A DNA stretch of 64,000 bases from NCBI RefSeq assembly GCF_945952405.1, contig NZ_CAMFIA010000015.1, positions 1 through 64,000 of the forward strand. The letters are read 5' to 3'. Shown piece by piece: positions 46,233 through 56,993 of this stretch; within the stretch, counting starts at the first letter, position 1, and each line of letters starts with the position of its first letter. The stretch is from an uncultured Stenotrophomonas sp. GTDB taxonomy: Bacteria; Pseudomonadota; Gammaproteobacteria; Xanthomonadales; Xanthomonadaceae. Under the pieces are notes generated by a model. The model was not told the DNA's origin. It searched no databases and worked only from the letters and a program-made list of their open reading frames with translations. The translations under genes were made by a program, and so were the position numbers.

Positions 46233-47369
46233 ATGCCCGTTGAAGCCCAGCCGGTAGCCGCCGTCGTCGACACGACCGGTGTGCCCGGCTATCTCTCCAT
46301 TCGTGACCTGCGCAAGGAATTCGACGGTTTCGTCGCTGTCGACGACGTCAACCTGGACGTGCGCAAGGGCGAGATCTTTGCCCTGCTCGGTGGCTCGGGC
46401 AGTGGCAAATCGACCCTGCTGCGCTGCCTGGGCGGCTTCGAGACGCCCACCAAGGGCAGCATCACCCTCGATGGCCAACGCCTGGACGCGCTGCCGCCGT
46501 ACCAGCGGCCGGTCAACATGATGTTCCAGTCCTACGCGCTGTTCCCGCACATGACGGTCGAGCAGAACATCGGCTTCGGGCTCAAGCAGGATGGCCTGGG
46601 CAAGGATGCGATCAGCAAGCGCGTCGGCGAAATGCTCGATCTGGTACAGATGGGCCACCTTGGCAAGCGCAAGCCGCATCAGCTGTCCGGCGGACAGCAG
46701 CAGCGCGTGGCGCTGGCCCGGTCGCTGGCCAAGGGGCCGAAGCTGCTGTTGCTGGACGAGCCGATGGGTGCGCTGGACAAGAAGCTGCGCTCGCAGATGC
46801 AGCTGGAACTGGTCAGCATCATCGAATCGTCGGGCGTGACCTGCGTGATGGTCACCCACGACCAGGAAGAAGCGATGACCATGGCCACCCGCATCGCGGT
46901 GATGGATGCCGGCTGGATCCAGCAGGTCGGCAAGCCGGACGAGGTCTACGAACAGCCGGCCAACCGCTTCGTTGCCGAGTTCATCGGCTCGGTCAACCTG
47001 TTCGATGGGGTGATCGACGAGGACCTGCCCGAGTACGTGACCGTGCGTTCGCCGCTGTTCCCGGCGCCGATCTACATCGCCCACGGCATCACCGGCTATG
47101 AAGGACAGCCGGTCGCGTTCGCGCTGCGTCCGGAGAAGGTGATGATCGGCAAGGACGAGCCGGAAGGGCATACCAACAAGGCGCAGGGCGTGATCGAGGA
47201 CATCGCCTATTTCGGCAGCCACTCGGTCTATCACGTGCGCCTGCCGAGTGGCGCCAAGGTACTGGCCAACTTCGCCAACTCGCAGCGCTGGGCCAGCGAT
47301 GGGCTGACCTGGGGCGACAGCGTGTGGGTGCACTGGCGCGACAACGACGGCGTGGTGCTGACCTCATGA
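46233..47369 (+). CDS. potG: Putrescine ABC transporter ATP-binding protein PotG-like
   Basis: 378 residues (E. coli PotG 377). ABC ATPase domain 20-250 with Walker A GGSGSGKST, signature LSGGQQQR and Walker B LLLLDEPMGALD, followed by a C-terminal TOBE-type domain (about 285-378). Energises PotHI. The stop overlaps the potH ATG. The promoter region before it adjoins the protease segment. Confidence 0.95.
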   Translation: MPVEAQPVAAVVDTTGVPGYLSIRDLRKEFDGFVAVDDVNLDVRKGEIFALLGGSGSGKSTLLRCLGGFETPTKGSITLDGQRLDALPPYQRPVNMMFQSYALFPHMTVEQNIGFGLKQDGLGKDAISKRVGEMLDLVQMGHLGKRKPHQLSGGQQQRVALARSLAKGPKLLLLDEPMGALDKKLRSQMQLELVSIIESSGVTCVMVTHDQEEAMTMATRIAVMDAGWIQQVGKPDEVYEQPANRFVAEFIGSVNLFDGVIDEDLPEYVTVRSPLFPAPIYIAHGITGYEGQPVAFALRPEKVMIGKDEPEGHTNKAQGVIEDIAYFGSHSVYHVRLPSGAKVLANFANSQRWASDGLTWGDSVWVHWRDNDGVVLTS

Positions 47370-48298
47370 GCGTCGCCGGCCTGAAGCGCTGGCTGCCGGG
47401 GCTGCGTGCCACGGTGATCGGCATTCCGTACCTGTGGCTGCTGCTGTTCTTCGCAGTGCCGTTCCTGATCGTGCTGATGATCAGCTTCTCGCTCAGCCGG
47501 GTCGGCTCGCCGCCATACACCTGGCTGCTGCAGTACGCCGACGGCGGCTTCTCGCTGAAGCTGAACCTGGAAAACTACCTGGCGCTGTTCCGTGATTCGA
47601 TCTATGCGCAGGCGTTCCTCAGCTCGATCAAGATCGCGGCGATCTCCACCCTGCTCACCCTGCTGATCGGCTACCCGATGGCCTATGCCATCGCGCGCCT
47701 GTCGCCGGCGGCGCGCAACGTGGCGATGATGCTGGTGGTGCTGCCGTCGTGGACCTCGTTCCTGATCCGCGTGTATGCGTGGAAAGCGATCCTGGACCGC
47801 AACGGCCTGCTCGACCAGTTCCTGCAGTTCACCGGCCTGCAGGCGCTGATGACCCATATCGGCCTGCCCAAGCTGCAGCTGATCGATACCCCGACCGCCG
47901 CCTACATCGGCATCGTCTACTGCTACCTGCCGTTCATGGTGCTGCCGCTGTACGCCAACCTGGTCAAGCACGACCACCGCCTGCTGGAAGCGGCCTACGA
48001 CCTGGGGGCCAGGCCGTGGCAGGCATTCCTGCGCATCACCCTGCCGCTGTCCAGGGCCGGCATCATCGCCGGCTGCATGCTGGTGATGATCCCGGCCATT
48101 GGCGAGTTCGTGATCCCGGAGATGCTGGGTGGCTCGGAAACGCTGATGGTCGGCCGCCAGCTGTGGAATGAGTTCTTCAACAACCGCAACTGGCCGGGCG
48201 CTTCGGCGATGGCGGTGGCGATGATCCTGCTGCTGCTGGTGCCGATCCTGCTGTTCAACCGATCCCAGCAGCGCCTGCTGGAAGGGAAGCAGGCATGA
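47366..48298 (+). CDS. potH: Putrescine ABC transporter permease PotH-like
   Basis: 310 residues, six predicted helices. The EAA loop EAAYDLGARPWQAFLRITLP is present. The ATG at 47366 overlaps the potG stop; upstream residues in the open frame belong to potG out of phase. Forms the channel with PotI. Confidence 0.95.
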   Translation: MSVAGLKRWLPGLRATVIGIPYLWLLLFFAVPFLIVLMISFSLSRVGSPPYTWLLQYADGGFSLKLNLENYLALFRDSIYAQAFLSSIKIAAISTLLTLLIGYPMAYAIARLSPAARNVAMMLVVLPSWTSFLIRVYAWKAILDRNGLLDQFLQFTGLQALMTHIGLPKLQLIDTPTAAYIGIVYCYLPFMVLPLYANLVKHDHRLLEAAYDLGARPWQAFLRITLPLSRAGIIAGCMLVMIPAIGEFVIPEMLGGSETLMVGRQLWNEFFNNRNWPGASAMAVAMILLLLVPILLFNRSQQRLLEGKQA

Positions 48299-49137
48299 GC
48301 CCGCGTACCGCCAAGGGCCTGGGGCTGGGCGTGCTGCTGCTCGGCTTCGCCTTCCTGTACCTGCCGATCCTGCTGTTGATGTTCTATTCGTTCAACAGCT
48401 CGCGGCTGGCGATGGTCTGGGCCGGCTTCTCCACCCGTGCCTACAGTGACCTGTTTGCCGACCGCGCGCTGATGGATGCGATGTGGACCAGCCTGGTGGT
48501 GGCGTTCTGGACCGCCTGCACCGCGACCGTGCTGGGCACGCTGGCGGCGATGGTGATGACCCGCTTCAAGCGCTTCCGCGGCAAGCCGTTGTTCGGTGCG
48601 CTGGTCACCGCGCCGCTGGTGATGCCGGATGTGATCCTGGGCTTCTCGCTGATGGCGCTGCTGGCTTCGATGGGGGCGATTCCCGGCTTCCCGGCACGCG
48701 GCCTGGCCACCATCTGGATCGCCCACGTCACCTTCACCCTGTGCTTCGTCACCGTGGTGGTGTCCTCGCGCCTGCAGGAAATGGATCTTTCCCTGGAGGA
48801 GGCGGCGATGGACCTCGGCGCCAGCCGGCTGACCGTGTTCACCCGCATCACCCTGCCGATCATCGCGCCGGCGCTGGTGGCGGGCTGGCTGCTGGCCTTC
48901 ACCCTGTCGCTGGATGACGTGGTGGTGGCCAGCTTCGTGGCCACGCCGGGCTCGACCACGCTGCCGATGAAGGTATTCGCCTCGGTGCGCATGGGCATCA
49001 GCCCGAAGATCAACGCGCTGGCGACGCTGCTGGTGTCAGCGGTGTCGATCGCCGCGGTGGTCGGCTGGTACATCAATGCGCGCGCCGAGAAGCGGCGCCA
49101 GCGCGACCTGCAGCTGGCACGGCAGGACAACGGCTGA
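48295..49137 (+). CDS. potI: Putrescine ABC transporter permease PotI-like
   Basis: 280 residues, six helices, EAA loop EEAAMDLGASRLTVFTRITL. ATGA overlap with potH. It is followed after 63 bp by a succinate-semialdehyde dehydrogenase, which links import to catabolism. Confidence 0.95.
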   Translation: MSPRTAKGLGLGVLLLGFAFLYLPILLLMFYSFNSSRLAMVWAGFSTRAYSDLFADRALMDAMWTSLVVAFWTACTATVLGTLAAMVMTRFKRFRGKPLFGALVTAPLVMPDVILGFSLMALLASMGAIPGFPARGLATIWIAHVTFTLCFVTVVVSSRLQEMDLSLEEAAMDLGASRLTVFTRITLPIIAPALVAGWLLAFTLSLDDVVVASFVATPGSTTLPMKVFASVRMGISPKINALATLLVSAVSIAAVVGWYINARAEKRRQRDLQLARQDNG

Positions 49138-49200
49138 TCCGGCAACATCCGGATCACGCGCGGCGGCGCACAATGGGGATCTACCAGAGGGAGATCCCCC

Positions 49201-50565
49201 ATGACCGTCGAGATCATCGACCCGGCCACCGGCCTGGTGACCTACCGCCATGAACTGATGGCTGCTGCCGGGATCGAGCAGCGCCTGCAGGCCGCTGCCG
49301 ACGCGTTCCCCGGCTGGGCCGGGCGTTCGCTGCAGGAACGCGGGGCGATCCTGCGCCAGATCGCCACGCAGCTGCGCGCGCGGCGCGACGACCTGCAGCA
49401 GGCAATGACCCATGAGATGGGCAAGCTCAAGGCCGAGGCATTGGCCGAGGTCGACAAGTGTGCGGCCGCCTGCGAGTACTACGCCGACCACGCGGCCGAC
49501 TATCTCAAGCCGCAGCTGATCGATACCGAAGCCCAGCGCAGTTATGTGCGCTACGAACCGATCGGTTGCGTGTTCGCGGTGATGCCGTGGAATTTCCCGA
49601 TCTGGCAGGTGTTCCGGTTCCTGGCCCCGGCATTCATGGCCGGCAATGTGGCGCTGCTCAAGCACGCCAGCAATGTGCCGCAGTGTGCCGACCTGATCCT
49701 GGCGGTCTGCCGGGAGGCGGGGCTGCCGGACGGCGTGTTCGATGTGCTGCACATCGACAACGACCAGGCGGCCGAGGTGCTGCGCGATGCGCGGGTGAAG
49801 GCGGTGACCCTGACCGGCAGCGAGCGGGCAGGGCGCTCGATCGCCTCCAATGCCGGCAGCCAGCTGAAGAAATCGGTGATGGAACTGGGCGGCAGCGACG
49901 CATTCGTGGTGCTGGAGGATGCCGACCTCGACCGCACCGTGGCGGCGGCGGTGAAGTCGCGCTTCGACAACAGCGGGCAGACCTGCATCGCCGCCAAGCG
50001 CTTCATCGTGGTCGAGGCGGTGGCCGATGAGTTCACCCGTCGCTTCGTCGAAGCGGCGGGCCAGCGCCAGTACGGAGATCCCGACGACCGCGCCACCACG
50101 CTGGCGCCGATGGCGCGGGCCGACCTGCGCGACGAACTGCACAAGCAGGTGCAGGCCAGCGTGGCCAAGGGCGCGCGGGTGCTGGTCGGTGGCGAGCCGA
50201 TCGCCGGTACGCATGCGGGTTACCCGGCTACCGTGCTGGACCAGGTGGGCCCGGGCATGCCGGCCTACGATGAGGAACTGTTCGGTCCGGTGGCTGCGGT
50301 GATCCGGGTCGGCGACGAGGCCGAAGCGCTGCGCGTGGCCAACGATACCCGCTTTGGCCTGGGCGGCAGCGTGTGGACGCGCGATCCGGTGCGTGGTGAA
50401 ACGTTCGCGCAGCGGATGGAATGCGGTGCCGCGTTCGTCAACGCCATCGTCAAGAGCGATGCGCGGCTGCCGTTCGGCGGCAGTAAACAGTCCGGCTTCG
50501 GCCGCGAACTGGCCGACCACGGCATCCATGAATTCATGAACATCAAGACCGTCTACGTGGCTTGA
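49201..50565 (+). CDS. NAD(P)-dependent succinate-semialdehyde dehydrogenase, Sad/YneI-like
   Basis: 454 residues. Catalytic Cys in FDNSGQTCIAAKR, Glu in VMELGGSDAFVV and the coenzyme loop LTGSERAG are intact. The short N-terminus and FAVMPWNFPIWQVFR are typical of the Sad/YneI clade rather than GabD. It would oxidise succinate semialdehyde, the product of GABA transamination, so it fits the end of the putrescine route. GAGGGAG precedes the ATG. Confidence 0.92.
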   Translation: MTVEIIDPATGLVTYRHELMAAAGIEQRLQAAADAFPGWAGRSLQERGAILRQIATQLRARRDDLQQAMTHEMGKLKAEALAEVDKCAAACEYYADHAADYLKPQLIDTEAQRSYVRYEPIGCVFAVMPWNFPIWQVFRFLAPAFMAGNVALLKHASNVPQCADLILAVCREAGLPDGVFDVLHIDNDQAAEVLRDARVKAVTLTGSERAGRSIASNAGSQLKKSVMELGGSDAFVVLEDADLDRTVAAAVKSRFDNSGQTCIAAKRFIVVEAVADEFTRRFVEAAGQRQYGDPDDRATTLAPMARADLRDELHKQVQASVAKGARVLVGGEPIAGTHAGYPATVLDQVGPGMPAYDEELFGPVAAVIRVGDEAEALRVANDTRFGLGGSVWTRDPVRGETFAQRMECGAAFVNAIVKSDARLPFGGSKQSGFGRELADHGIHEFMNIKTVYVA

Positions 50566-50576
50566 TGCCGAGCGGT

Positions 50577-50710
50577 CGTGCCGGCCGCTGGCCGGCATTG
50601 CCGGGTTGCCGGCCAACGGCCGGCACTAGCAGAAGCGGGTCATGCGCCACGACCCACGATCGTGGCCCAGCGCTCTGGTGGGTATCGACCGTGGGTCGAT
50701 ACGCCCCTAC
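50577..50710. repeat. SMAG cluster, four palindromes of mixed subtype
   Basis: GTGCCGGCCGCTGGCCGGCA (about 50578-50597), a facing GCCGGCCAACGGCCGGCACTA (about 50607-50628), CGACCCACGATCGTGG (about 50650-50665) and GTGGGTATCGACCGTGGGTCGATACGCCCCTAC (about 50680-50710). They fill the gap between two convergent genes. The last touches the corA stop. Confidence 0.8.
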
Positions 50711-51720
50711 AGCCACTTCGCGCGCTTGAACAACCGGTACAACCCCACGCAGACGCCACCGACGCCGATGATCATCATCGGGTAGGACCAGGGTTCACTC
50801 AGCTCCGGCATGTGGCTGAAGTTCATGCCGTACCAGCTGGTGATCAATGTCGGCGCGGCCAGCAGCGCGGCCCATGCGCCAAGGCGCTTGACTGTTTCAC
50901 CCTGCGCCAGAGTCACCAGTGACAGGTTGACGCTCAGCGCGGTACCCAGCATCTCGCGCAGGGTATCGATCACATCGCTGATGCGCACCGCATGGTCGTG
51001 CACGTCGCGCACGTACAGCTTCACCTCGTCGGGGATCAGCTCGCCCTGGTAGCGGCGCAGCTGCGCCAGTACATCCTGCAGCGGGGCCACCGCCATCCGC
51101 ATCTTGTTCAGTTCGCGCTTGAGCTCGTACAGCCGCACCACGGTGCTGCGCTTGTAGGTGTCGGCGAAGATGTCCTTTTCCAGCAGCTCCAGGGTGTCGC
51201 GGAAGCGGTGCACGATCGGCAGGTAGTTGTCGACCACGAAGTCGGTGACCGCGTACAGGCAGTACGACGGGCCCATCTTCAGCAGCTGCGGTTCGCGTTC
51301 CACGCGGGCACGCACCGGCGCGTACGACAACGAGGCGCCGTGGCGCACCGTGACCAGGAAGCGCGGGCCGAGGAAGGCATGGGTTTCGCCGTACTGGATG
51401 CGCTCGTCGACCATCTGCGCGGTGGTCACCACCACGAACAGCGAATTGCCGTAGGTCTCGACCTTGGGGCGCTGGTGCGCGTTGCGCGCATCCTCGATGG
51501 CCAGGTCGTGCAGGCAGAATTCCTCCTGCAGTTTCAGCAGCACGTCGTCGTTGGGATCGTACAGGCCGACCCAGACGAAACCGTTGCCACCGGCGATCAC
51601 ATCGCTGATGGCATCCAGGCTGATGTCGTGGCGTTTGCCTTCGTCATCGTAGTGGACGCAGTTGATGACGCAGGCGGGGTTGGCCGAGGCAGGTGCGGAA
51701 GCGGAGGCGGGCAATGACAT
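50707..51720 (-). CDS. corA: CorA-family magnesium/cobalt channel
   Basis: 337 residues. The N-terminal cytoplasmic domain (about 15-255) ends in a long helix; two helices follow (about 275-295 and 310-328) with the selectivity motif YGMNF between them and a short basic tail (RLFKRAKWL). The start is ambiguous between ATG 51720 and ATG 51729; neither has a strong ribosome binding site. It lies 7-16 bp after the DUF4105 gene and probably shares its transcript, along with the CorC gene upstream: three membrane genes, two linked to Mg2+. Confidence 0.94.
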   Translation of the reverse strand: MSLPASASAPASANPACVINCVHYDDEGKRHDISLDAISDVIAGGNGFVWVGLYDPNDDVLLKLQEEFCLHDLAIEDARNAHQRPKVETYGNSLFVVVTTAQMVDERIQYGETHAFLGPRFLVTVRHGASLSYAPVRARVEREPQLLKMGPSYCLYAVTDFVVDNYLPIVHRFRDTLELLEKDIFADTYKRSTVVRLYELKRELNKMRMAVAPLQDVLAQLRRYQGELIPDEVKLYVRDVHDHAVRISDVIDTLREMLGTALSVNLSLVTLAQGETVKRLGAWAALLAAPTLITSWYGMNFSHMPELSEPWSYPMMIIGVGGVCVGLYRLFKRAKWL

Positions 51721-51735
51721 GCCCGCCATCGTGCG

Positions 51736-52982
51736 TCAGTGGCGTGTTTCGGACAAGTGAGGACGGCGCCCCAGTACCCAGGCCAGGGCCACGTGCACTG
51801 GCAACAGCAGCACGATCCACTGCACGTTGTACTGCGCCTGCAGGCTCAGCCAGTGCAGCACCAGTGCGGCCACGGCCTGCACCGCCAGCAGCCACAGGAC
51901 GATCCTGAACATGCGGCCGGGCACGCGCCGGCGCAGCAGGGCGATCGCCCCGGGAACGAGCAGCACGGCCAGTGGTGAAAGCAGCAGCAGGTTGCGGTTG
52001 GCCCAGGCGGCGTAGTGGGTGCTGAAGCCCCACAGGAACACCAGCAGGCTGCCGGCGATGGCGCACAGCAGCCAGAACGGCAGCGCCAGGCCGGCCAGCA
52101 GGCGAGGGCGGCTGCGCAGCGCCAATACAGCGGCGGCGATCACCAGGCCGCACAGCAGCCATGGCCACCAGCGGCGCGCGAATTCCTTCGGCTCCGGGTC
52201 GATGCGGTGTGGCAGCAGTTCCTGTTCGGACTGCACCAGCGGCCGGCCATCGCTGTTGCGGGCTTGGCGCAGTGCATCGGCCAGCCGCATCGGCACGAAT
52301 GCCTCCTGCCAGCGCGACAGCGGCTGGTCGGCGAACGGCCCGAGGCCGACATCGAAGCCCAGCCACATCCACGGTGCAGGCGAGGCCAGCCGCACCGATT
52401 CACTGCGATACGTGTTGCCGCGCGAGCGCCCCGACAGCTGCGACTGCAGGCCGCCATCCAGCGCCTTGTCCACGGTGTCGCGCACCATCGTGGCGCAGTT
52501 GGCGGTGTAGTAGTCGTAGTGGTAGCGCGCGTTTTCGGGCTTGGCCCGTTCGGCCAGGTCGGCGGCCAGCGCACGGGCCTGGTCGGGGCGCAGGTCCAGC
52601 CACTGCACGCTGGCGCCACGGCCGGTCTCGTCGTAGTACGACAGGTCCTGCTGCAGCGGCAGCGCCACCAGGTAGTACATCATCTCGCCGCGCACGAAGC
52701 GGCTGATGAAATCGTCCTCGGAGGGATCGAAGTAACCGAAGTTGTACGACGTTGCCGCGCCGCTGGCCGGATCGACAACGACGATGGCGTCGTGGCCGAA
52801 GCGCTCGAAGAACACCGTGCCCGGCTGCATGGTCACCACGCCGATACGCGGCACCGCGGGGTCCGCATGCACGGCGGGCGTGGCCGGCGCGGCCGCCACC
52901 GCTTGCGCGGAAGCGACCAGCGGCACGGCCATGGCCAGCATGCACAGTGCCAGCCACAGGGTCAGGAGGGGGCCGCGGCGGT

Positions 52983-52986
<4 letters not shown>
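51736..52986 (-). CDS. DUF4105 (Lnb-like N-terminal) membrane protein
   Basis: 416 residues. Signal peptide or anchor 1-28, a periplasmic DUF4105 domain (about 45-260) with the paired motifs FERFGHDAIVV and YTANCATMVRDTVD that suggest a His/Cys NlpC-like catalytic site, and five predicted helices at the C-terminus (about 268-405). The start is a TTG at 52986 that overlaps the corC stop (TTGA) with AGGA upstream; no ATG fits. Lnb of Enterococcus, which shares this domain, is an apolipoprotein acyltransferase (lyso-form lipoproteins). It occupies the place where lnt usually follows corC. Confidence 0.85.
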
Positions 52987-53864
<878 letters not shown>

Positions 53865-53928
53865 CTCTGGAAAAAAGGCACCCGGCAGGCCGGGCGTTGG
53901 CCCAAGTCTAGCAGGATGTGGCGGCCTG

Positions 53929-54510
53929 TCAGTGACTGCCGGTGGCCGCTGCCGGCGGGGCCGGGTCCGGTTCCGGCAGGTCCAGGCTGTAGGTGCAGCC
54001 GGCCAGGGTCTTGCCGGGGTGGGAGGCTACGGTGGAGACGCTGAGGATGATCGACTCGATCTGGGCCTCGCCGGTCCTGGGGTCGGTCACGTCGCGGCTG
54101 ACCAGCTCGCGCCCGGCCATGAACTTGCCGTCCTGGTCGTAGCCGGTCTCCAGCTGCAGCTGCCTGGCCAGCGGGCGCGGATCGGCCTGGTCGAGCACCG
54201 CCATGATGCTGGCGCCGGCCAGCGCCACCCGCTCGGTGGACGCGCCGAACACGCTGATCGGGCGGGCCAAGCGGTACTCGCTCATGAACTGGTTGCCCTG
54301 TGGCAACGGTTGCAGGCCCTGCGCCACGGCCTTCAGCGGGTCGGCCAGCAGCGGCGCCAGCGCGCCCAGCTCGGCCACGCCCTGGCGGCACTCGATCAGG
54401 GCGGGCAGGTCCACGCCGGCCGCGAACGCCGGTGAGGTGGCAAGGGCACACAGCAGGGGCAGGCAGCAGCGCAGCGACACGAACGGGTTCCGCGGGCGTG
54501 GGGGCGTCAT
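53929..54510 (-). CDS. Secreted hypothetical protein
   Basis: 193 residues from the second ATG of ATGATG (GAGG five bases upstream). Signal peptide about 1-31 (cleavage after AFA). The mature domain has two Cys (ALIECRQGVAEL, LAGCTYSLDL) that may form a disulfide, and a Pro/Ala tail. The segment FGASTERVALAGASIMAVLD looks like a beta sheet. Not a family I recognise. The start overlaps the stop of the membrane protein gene upstream. Confidence 0.75.
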   Translation of the reverse strand: MTPPRPRNPFVSLRCCLPLLCALATSPAFAAGVDLPALIECRQGVAELGALAPLLADPLKAVAQGLQPLPQGNQFMSEYRLARPISVFGASTERVALAGASIMAVLDQADPRPLARQLQLETGYDQDGKFMAGRELVSRDVTDPRTGEAQIESIILSVSTVASHPGKTLAGCTYSLDLPEPDPAPPAAATGSH

Positions 54511-55112
54511 CATAGCCTCGAAGGACGCCTGAACGGCCTGCTGATGAGGTGGATGAATCCGACCACCACGGCGCGCACCGCCATCATCGACAGGGTGAGC
54601 AGCACCGACAGCAGCGCGATATGGACCAGCTGTACGGCGGTCCGCACTGCGGCCGCCAGCAGGCCGGGCGCCATGCTCCAGGGCATCAGCGCTGGCGTCA
54701 CGTCCCTGGCGACCTTCATGTAGACCGCGGCCAGCACGAACAGGACCAGCAGCGAGGTCCGCGAGGCGTGGAAGAACGGCAGCGCGGCAGCGGGCCGTCC
54801 CAGCCATCGGTGCACCATCATCCGCCACAGCACGGGAAGCATGAGTGCACCCAGCAGCACCAGCAGCAGCGCGGCATTCCACAGGCCGGGAATGTGCGCG
54901 GGTTCCGGCCCACCGTTGAGGCGGGGACCGATGACGCCGAGCGCCAGGCCCGCCAGCAGGCAGATGGGCGACAGCACCGCCAGGCTGCGCAGCAACCAGT
55001 GCCGGCCGCTGGGGTCGGTGGCGCTGATGCGGCGCACGGCGTGGACGCCGAGCACCAGCAGAATGATGATCAGGCTGCCGCCGATCGGAAGGTAGTTGTC
55101 CTGGGGGCTCAT
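54510..55112 (-). CDS. Hypothetical integral membrane protein
   Basis: 200 residues with five predicted helices (about 10-26, 44-62, 80-102, 118-136, 150-180) and a basic C-terminus (ISRPFRRPSRL). No family recognised. It sits in the interval between ybeY and corC where most gammaproteobacteria have no gene. Its ATG is 48 bp after ybeY and its stop overlaps the start of the secreted protein, so the two were likely acquired together. Confidence 0.75.
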   Translation of the reverse strand: MSPQDNYLPIGGSLIIILLVLGVHAVRRISATDPSGRHWLLRSLAVLSPICLLAGLALGVIGPRLNGGPEPAHIPGLWNAALLLVLLGALMLPVLWRMMVHRWLGRPAAALPFFHASRTSLLVLFVLAAVYMKVARDVTPALMPWSMAPGLLAAAVRTAVQLVHIALLSVLLTLSMMAVRAVVVGFIHLISRPFRRPSRL

Positions 55113-55159
55113 CCTTGTTCCTCCTGTGCTGCGGCCAGAACGTTGCTGGCCGCGGGCGT

Positions 55160-55645
55160 TCAGCGCTCGCCGGCGTACGGGTCGGCGATGCCGAGTTCGG
55201 CCAGGATATCGCGCTCCAGCTGTTCCATTGCCTCGGCCTCCTTGTCGTCCTCATGGTCCCAGCCGAGCAGGTGCAGCACGCCATGCACGGTCAGGTGCGC
55301 GTAATGGGCGTTGAGCGCCTTGCCCTGCTCGTCGGCCTCGCGGGCGACCACCGGTGCGCAGATCACCAGGTCGCCGAGCAGCGGGAACTTGACGCCCTTG
55401 GGCAGGCCTTCGGGCACTTCGGCCGGGAAGCTGAGCACGTTGGTGGCGTAGTCCTTGCCACGGTAATGGCGGTTCAGTGACTGCCCTTCCTTGGCATCGA
55501 CCACGCGGATGGCCAGGTCGGCCTCGCGGATGCGGCCCTTCAACGCGGCGGCCACCCACTTGCGGAAGCTGACGGCCGCAGGCAGGCCGGCACGCGGCAT
55601 GGCATAACTGACGGCGACGTCCAGTCGCACGGGACCACGGGTCAT
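55160..55645 (-). CDS. ybeY: Endoribonuclease YbeY (16S rRNA maturation)
   Basis: 161 residues. The zinc-binding H-X3-H-X5-H motif is [11 protein letters not shown], and the family's NVLSFP block and NRHYRGKDY are present. Needed for 3' maturation of 16S rRNA and ribosome quality control. The ATG at 55645 overlaps the phoH stop. Confidence 0.97.
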   Translation of the reverse strand: MTRGPVRLDVAVSYAMPRAGLPAAVSFRKWVAAALKGRIREADLAIRVVDAKEGQSLNRHYRGKDYATNVLSFPAEVPEGLPKGVKFPLLGDLVICAPVVAREADEQGKALNAHYAHLTVHGVLHLLGWDHEDDKEAEAMEQLERDILAELGIADPYAGER

Positions 55646-56628
55646 GGAGTTGCTCCAGGTTGGATCTGATGCAGGTCGCGGCGGTCGTAGGCGCTGACGA
55701 TGCGCGCCACCAGCGGGTGGCGGACCACGTCGCGTGATTCGAAGAAGGTGAAGCTGACGCCCTCGACGCCGCGCAGCACATCGATGGCATCGCGCAGTCC
55801 GGACCGCACGTGCTTGGGCAGGTCGGTCTGGGTCAGGTCGCCGGTGACCACCGCGGTGGAACCGAAACCGAGGCGGGTCAGGAACATCTTCATCTGTTCG
55901 ATGGTGGTGTTCTGCGCCTCGTCCAGGATGACGAACGCATCGTTGAGCGTGCGGCCACGCATGTAGGCCAGCGGCGCGATCTCGATGACGTTCTTCTCCA
56001 GCAGCTTGACCACCTTTTCCACGCCCATCATCTCGTACAGGGCGTCGTACAGCGGTCGCAGGTAGGGATCGACCTTCTGGCTCAGGTCGCCGGGCAGGAA
56101 GCCGAGCTTCTCGCCGGCTTCCACCGCCGGGCGTACCAGGATCAGGCGCTGCACCCGCGATTCGTTCAGCGCTTCGACCGCGCTGGCCACCGCCAGGAAG
56201 GTCTTGCCGGTACCGGCCGGGCCGATGCCGAAGTTGATGTCGTGGGTGGCGATCTGGTGCAGGTAGCGGCCCTGGTTGGCACCGCGTCCGCGCACCGTGC
56301 CGCGCTTGACCTTGATCGCCACGTCCTGCGCTTCATAGGAGCGCTCGGCGATCTGCTCGACGTTGGCCTGCGCCAGCCGCAGGTGGATGGCGTGGTTGTC
56401 GAAGGTGGTCTCGCCGGCTTCGGCGTACAGCGCCTCAACCAGTTTCTGCGCCTCGGTGATCGCCTCGCTGGGCCCGCTGATGCGGAACACGAAACCACGA
56501 TTGGCGATCTCCACGCCGAGCTTCAGCTCGATCTGGCGCAGGTGGCCATCGAAGGGGCCGCACAGGTTGGCCAGTCGCTCGTTGTCTTCCGGCGACAGGG
56601 TGAAGTCTCGATGCTCGATGCTTTTCAT
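55642..56628 (-). CDS. ybeZ: PhoH-like ATPase (YbeZ type)
   Basis: 328 residues. N-terminal KH-like region (about 20-100), Walker A GPAGTGKT, Walker [13 protein letters not shown] and a [11 protein letters not shown] sensor. An ATPase usually cotranscribed with ybeY and thought to work with it in RNA processing. I start at ATG 56628 (MKSIEHRDF), leaving off ten Pro-rich residues. Confidence 0.95.
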   Translation of the reverse strand: MKSIEHRDFTLSPEDNERLANLCGPFDGHLRQIELKLGVEIANRGFVFRISGPSEAITEAQKLVEALYAEAGETTFDNHAIHLRLAQANVEQIAERSYEAQDVAIKVKRGTVRGRGANQGRYLHQIATHDINFGIGPAGTGKTFLAVASAVEALNESRVQRLILVRPAVEAGEKLGFLPGDLSQKVDPYLRPLYDALYEMMGVEKVVKLLEKNVIEIAPLAYMRGRTLNDAFVILDEAQNTTIEQMKMFLTRLGFGSTAVVTGDLTQTDLPKHVRSGLRDAIDVLRGVEGVSFTFFESRDVVRHPLVARIVSAYDRRDLHQIQPGATP

Positions 56629-56739
56629 TGCTTGGGGTGGGGCGGGTTCGCCGTCCACCGCGATGGACTCGGGATGACAAGGTTACGCGCGTGCCGGGCG
56701 GGCGGCCAGCGCGGGCAACGGAACGGTGTGGCGCCAGGC

Positions 56740-56842
56740 GGTTTTCCACACCGGGTGTGGACCGGCGCTGCGGAAAGCTGTGGATAGCCCTTCGCAGCGC
56801 TTGTGCCACAAGCATCATGAGGGACTGGTGAAAAAACCGTCA
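56740..56842. repeat. 103-bp element with DnaA-box-like blocks, copy 1
   Basis: Three conserved blocks: A at 56740-56760 (GGTTTTCCACACC then GGGTGTGG, a near-palindrome), B CTGTGGATAG at 56778-56787, and C TGGTGAAAAAACCGTCA at 56826-56842. A contains TTTTCCACA, a match to the DnaA consensus TTWTNCACA; B is CTATCCACA in reverse, one mismatch from TTATCCACA. The outer ends (CGGTTTT.. and ..AAAAAACCG) are inverted. Confidence 0.75.
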
Positions 56843-56993
56843 CGACCCGTCGCCACGCCCTCGCCGGGCACCACGCTGCCGGGCGGAGGGGCCGCCGGCG
56901 GTGCATGCCCGTTCAATCCGCTCTCCGCGCCGAACTTTTCCTGATGGCGGGGCAGGTTCTGCTGCCAAACGAGCAAGGGGGCCGTGTTTCGCC

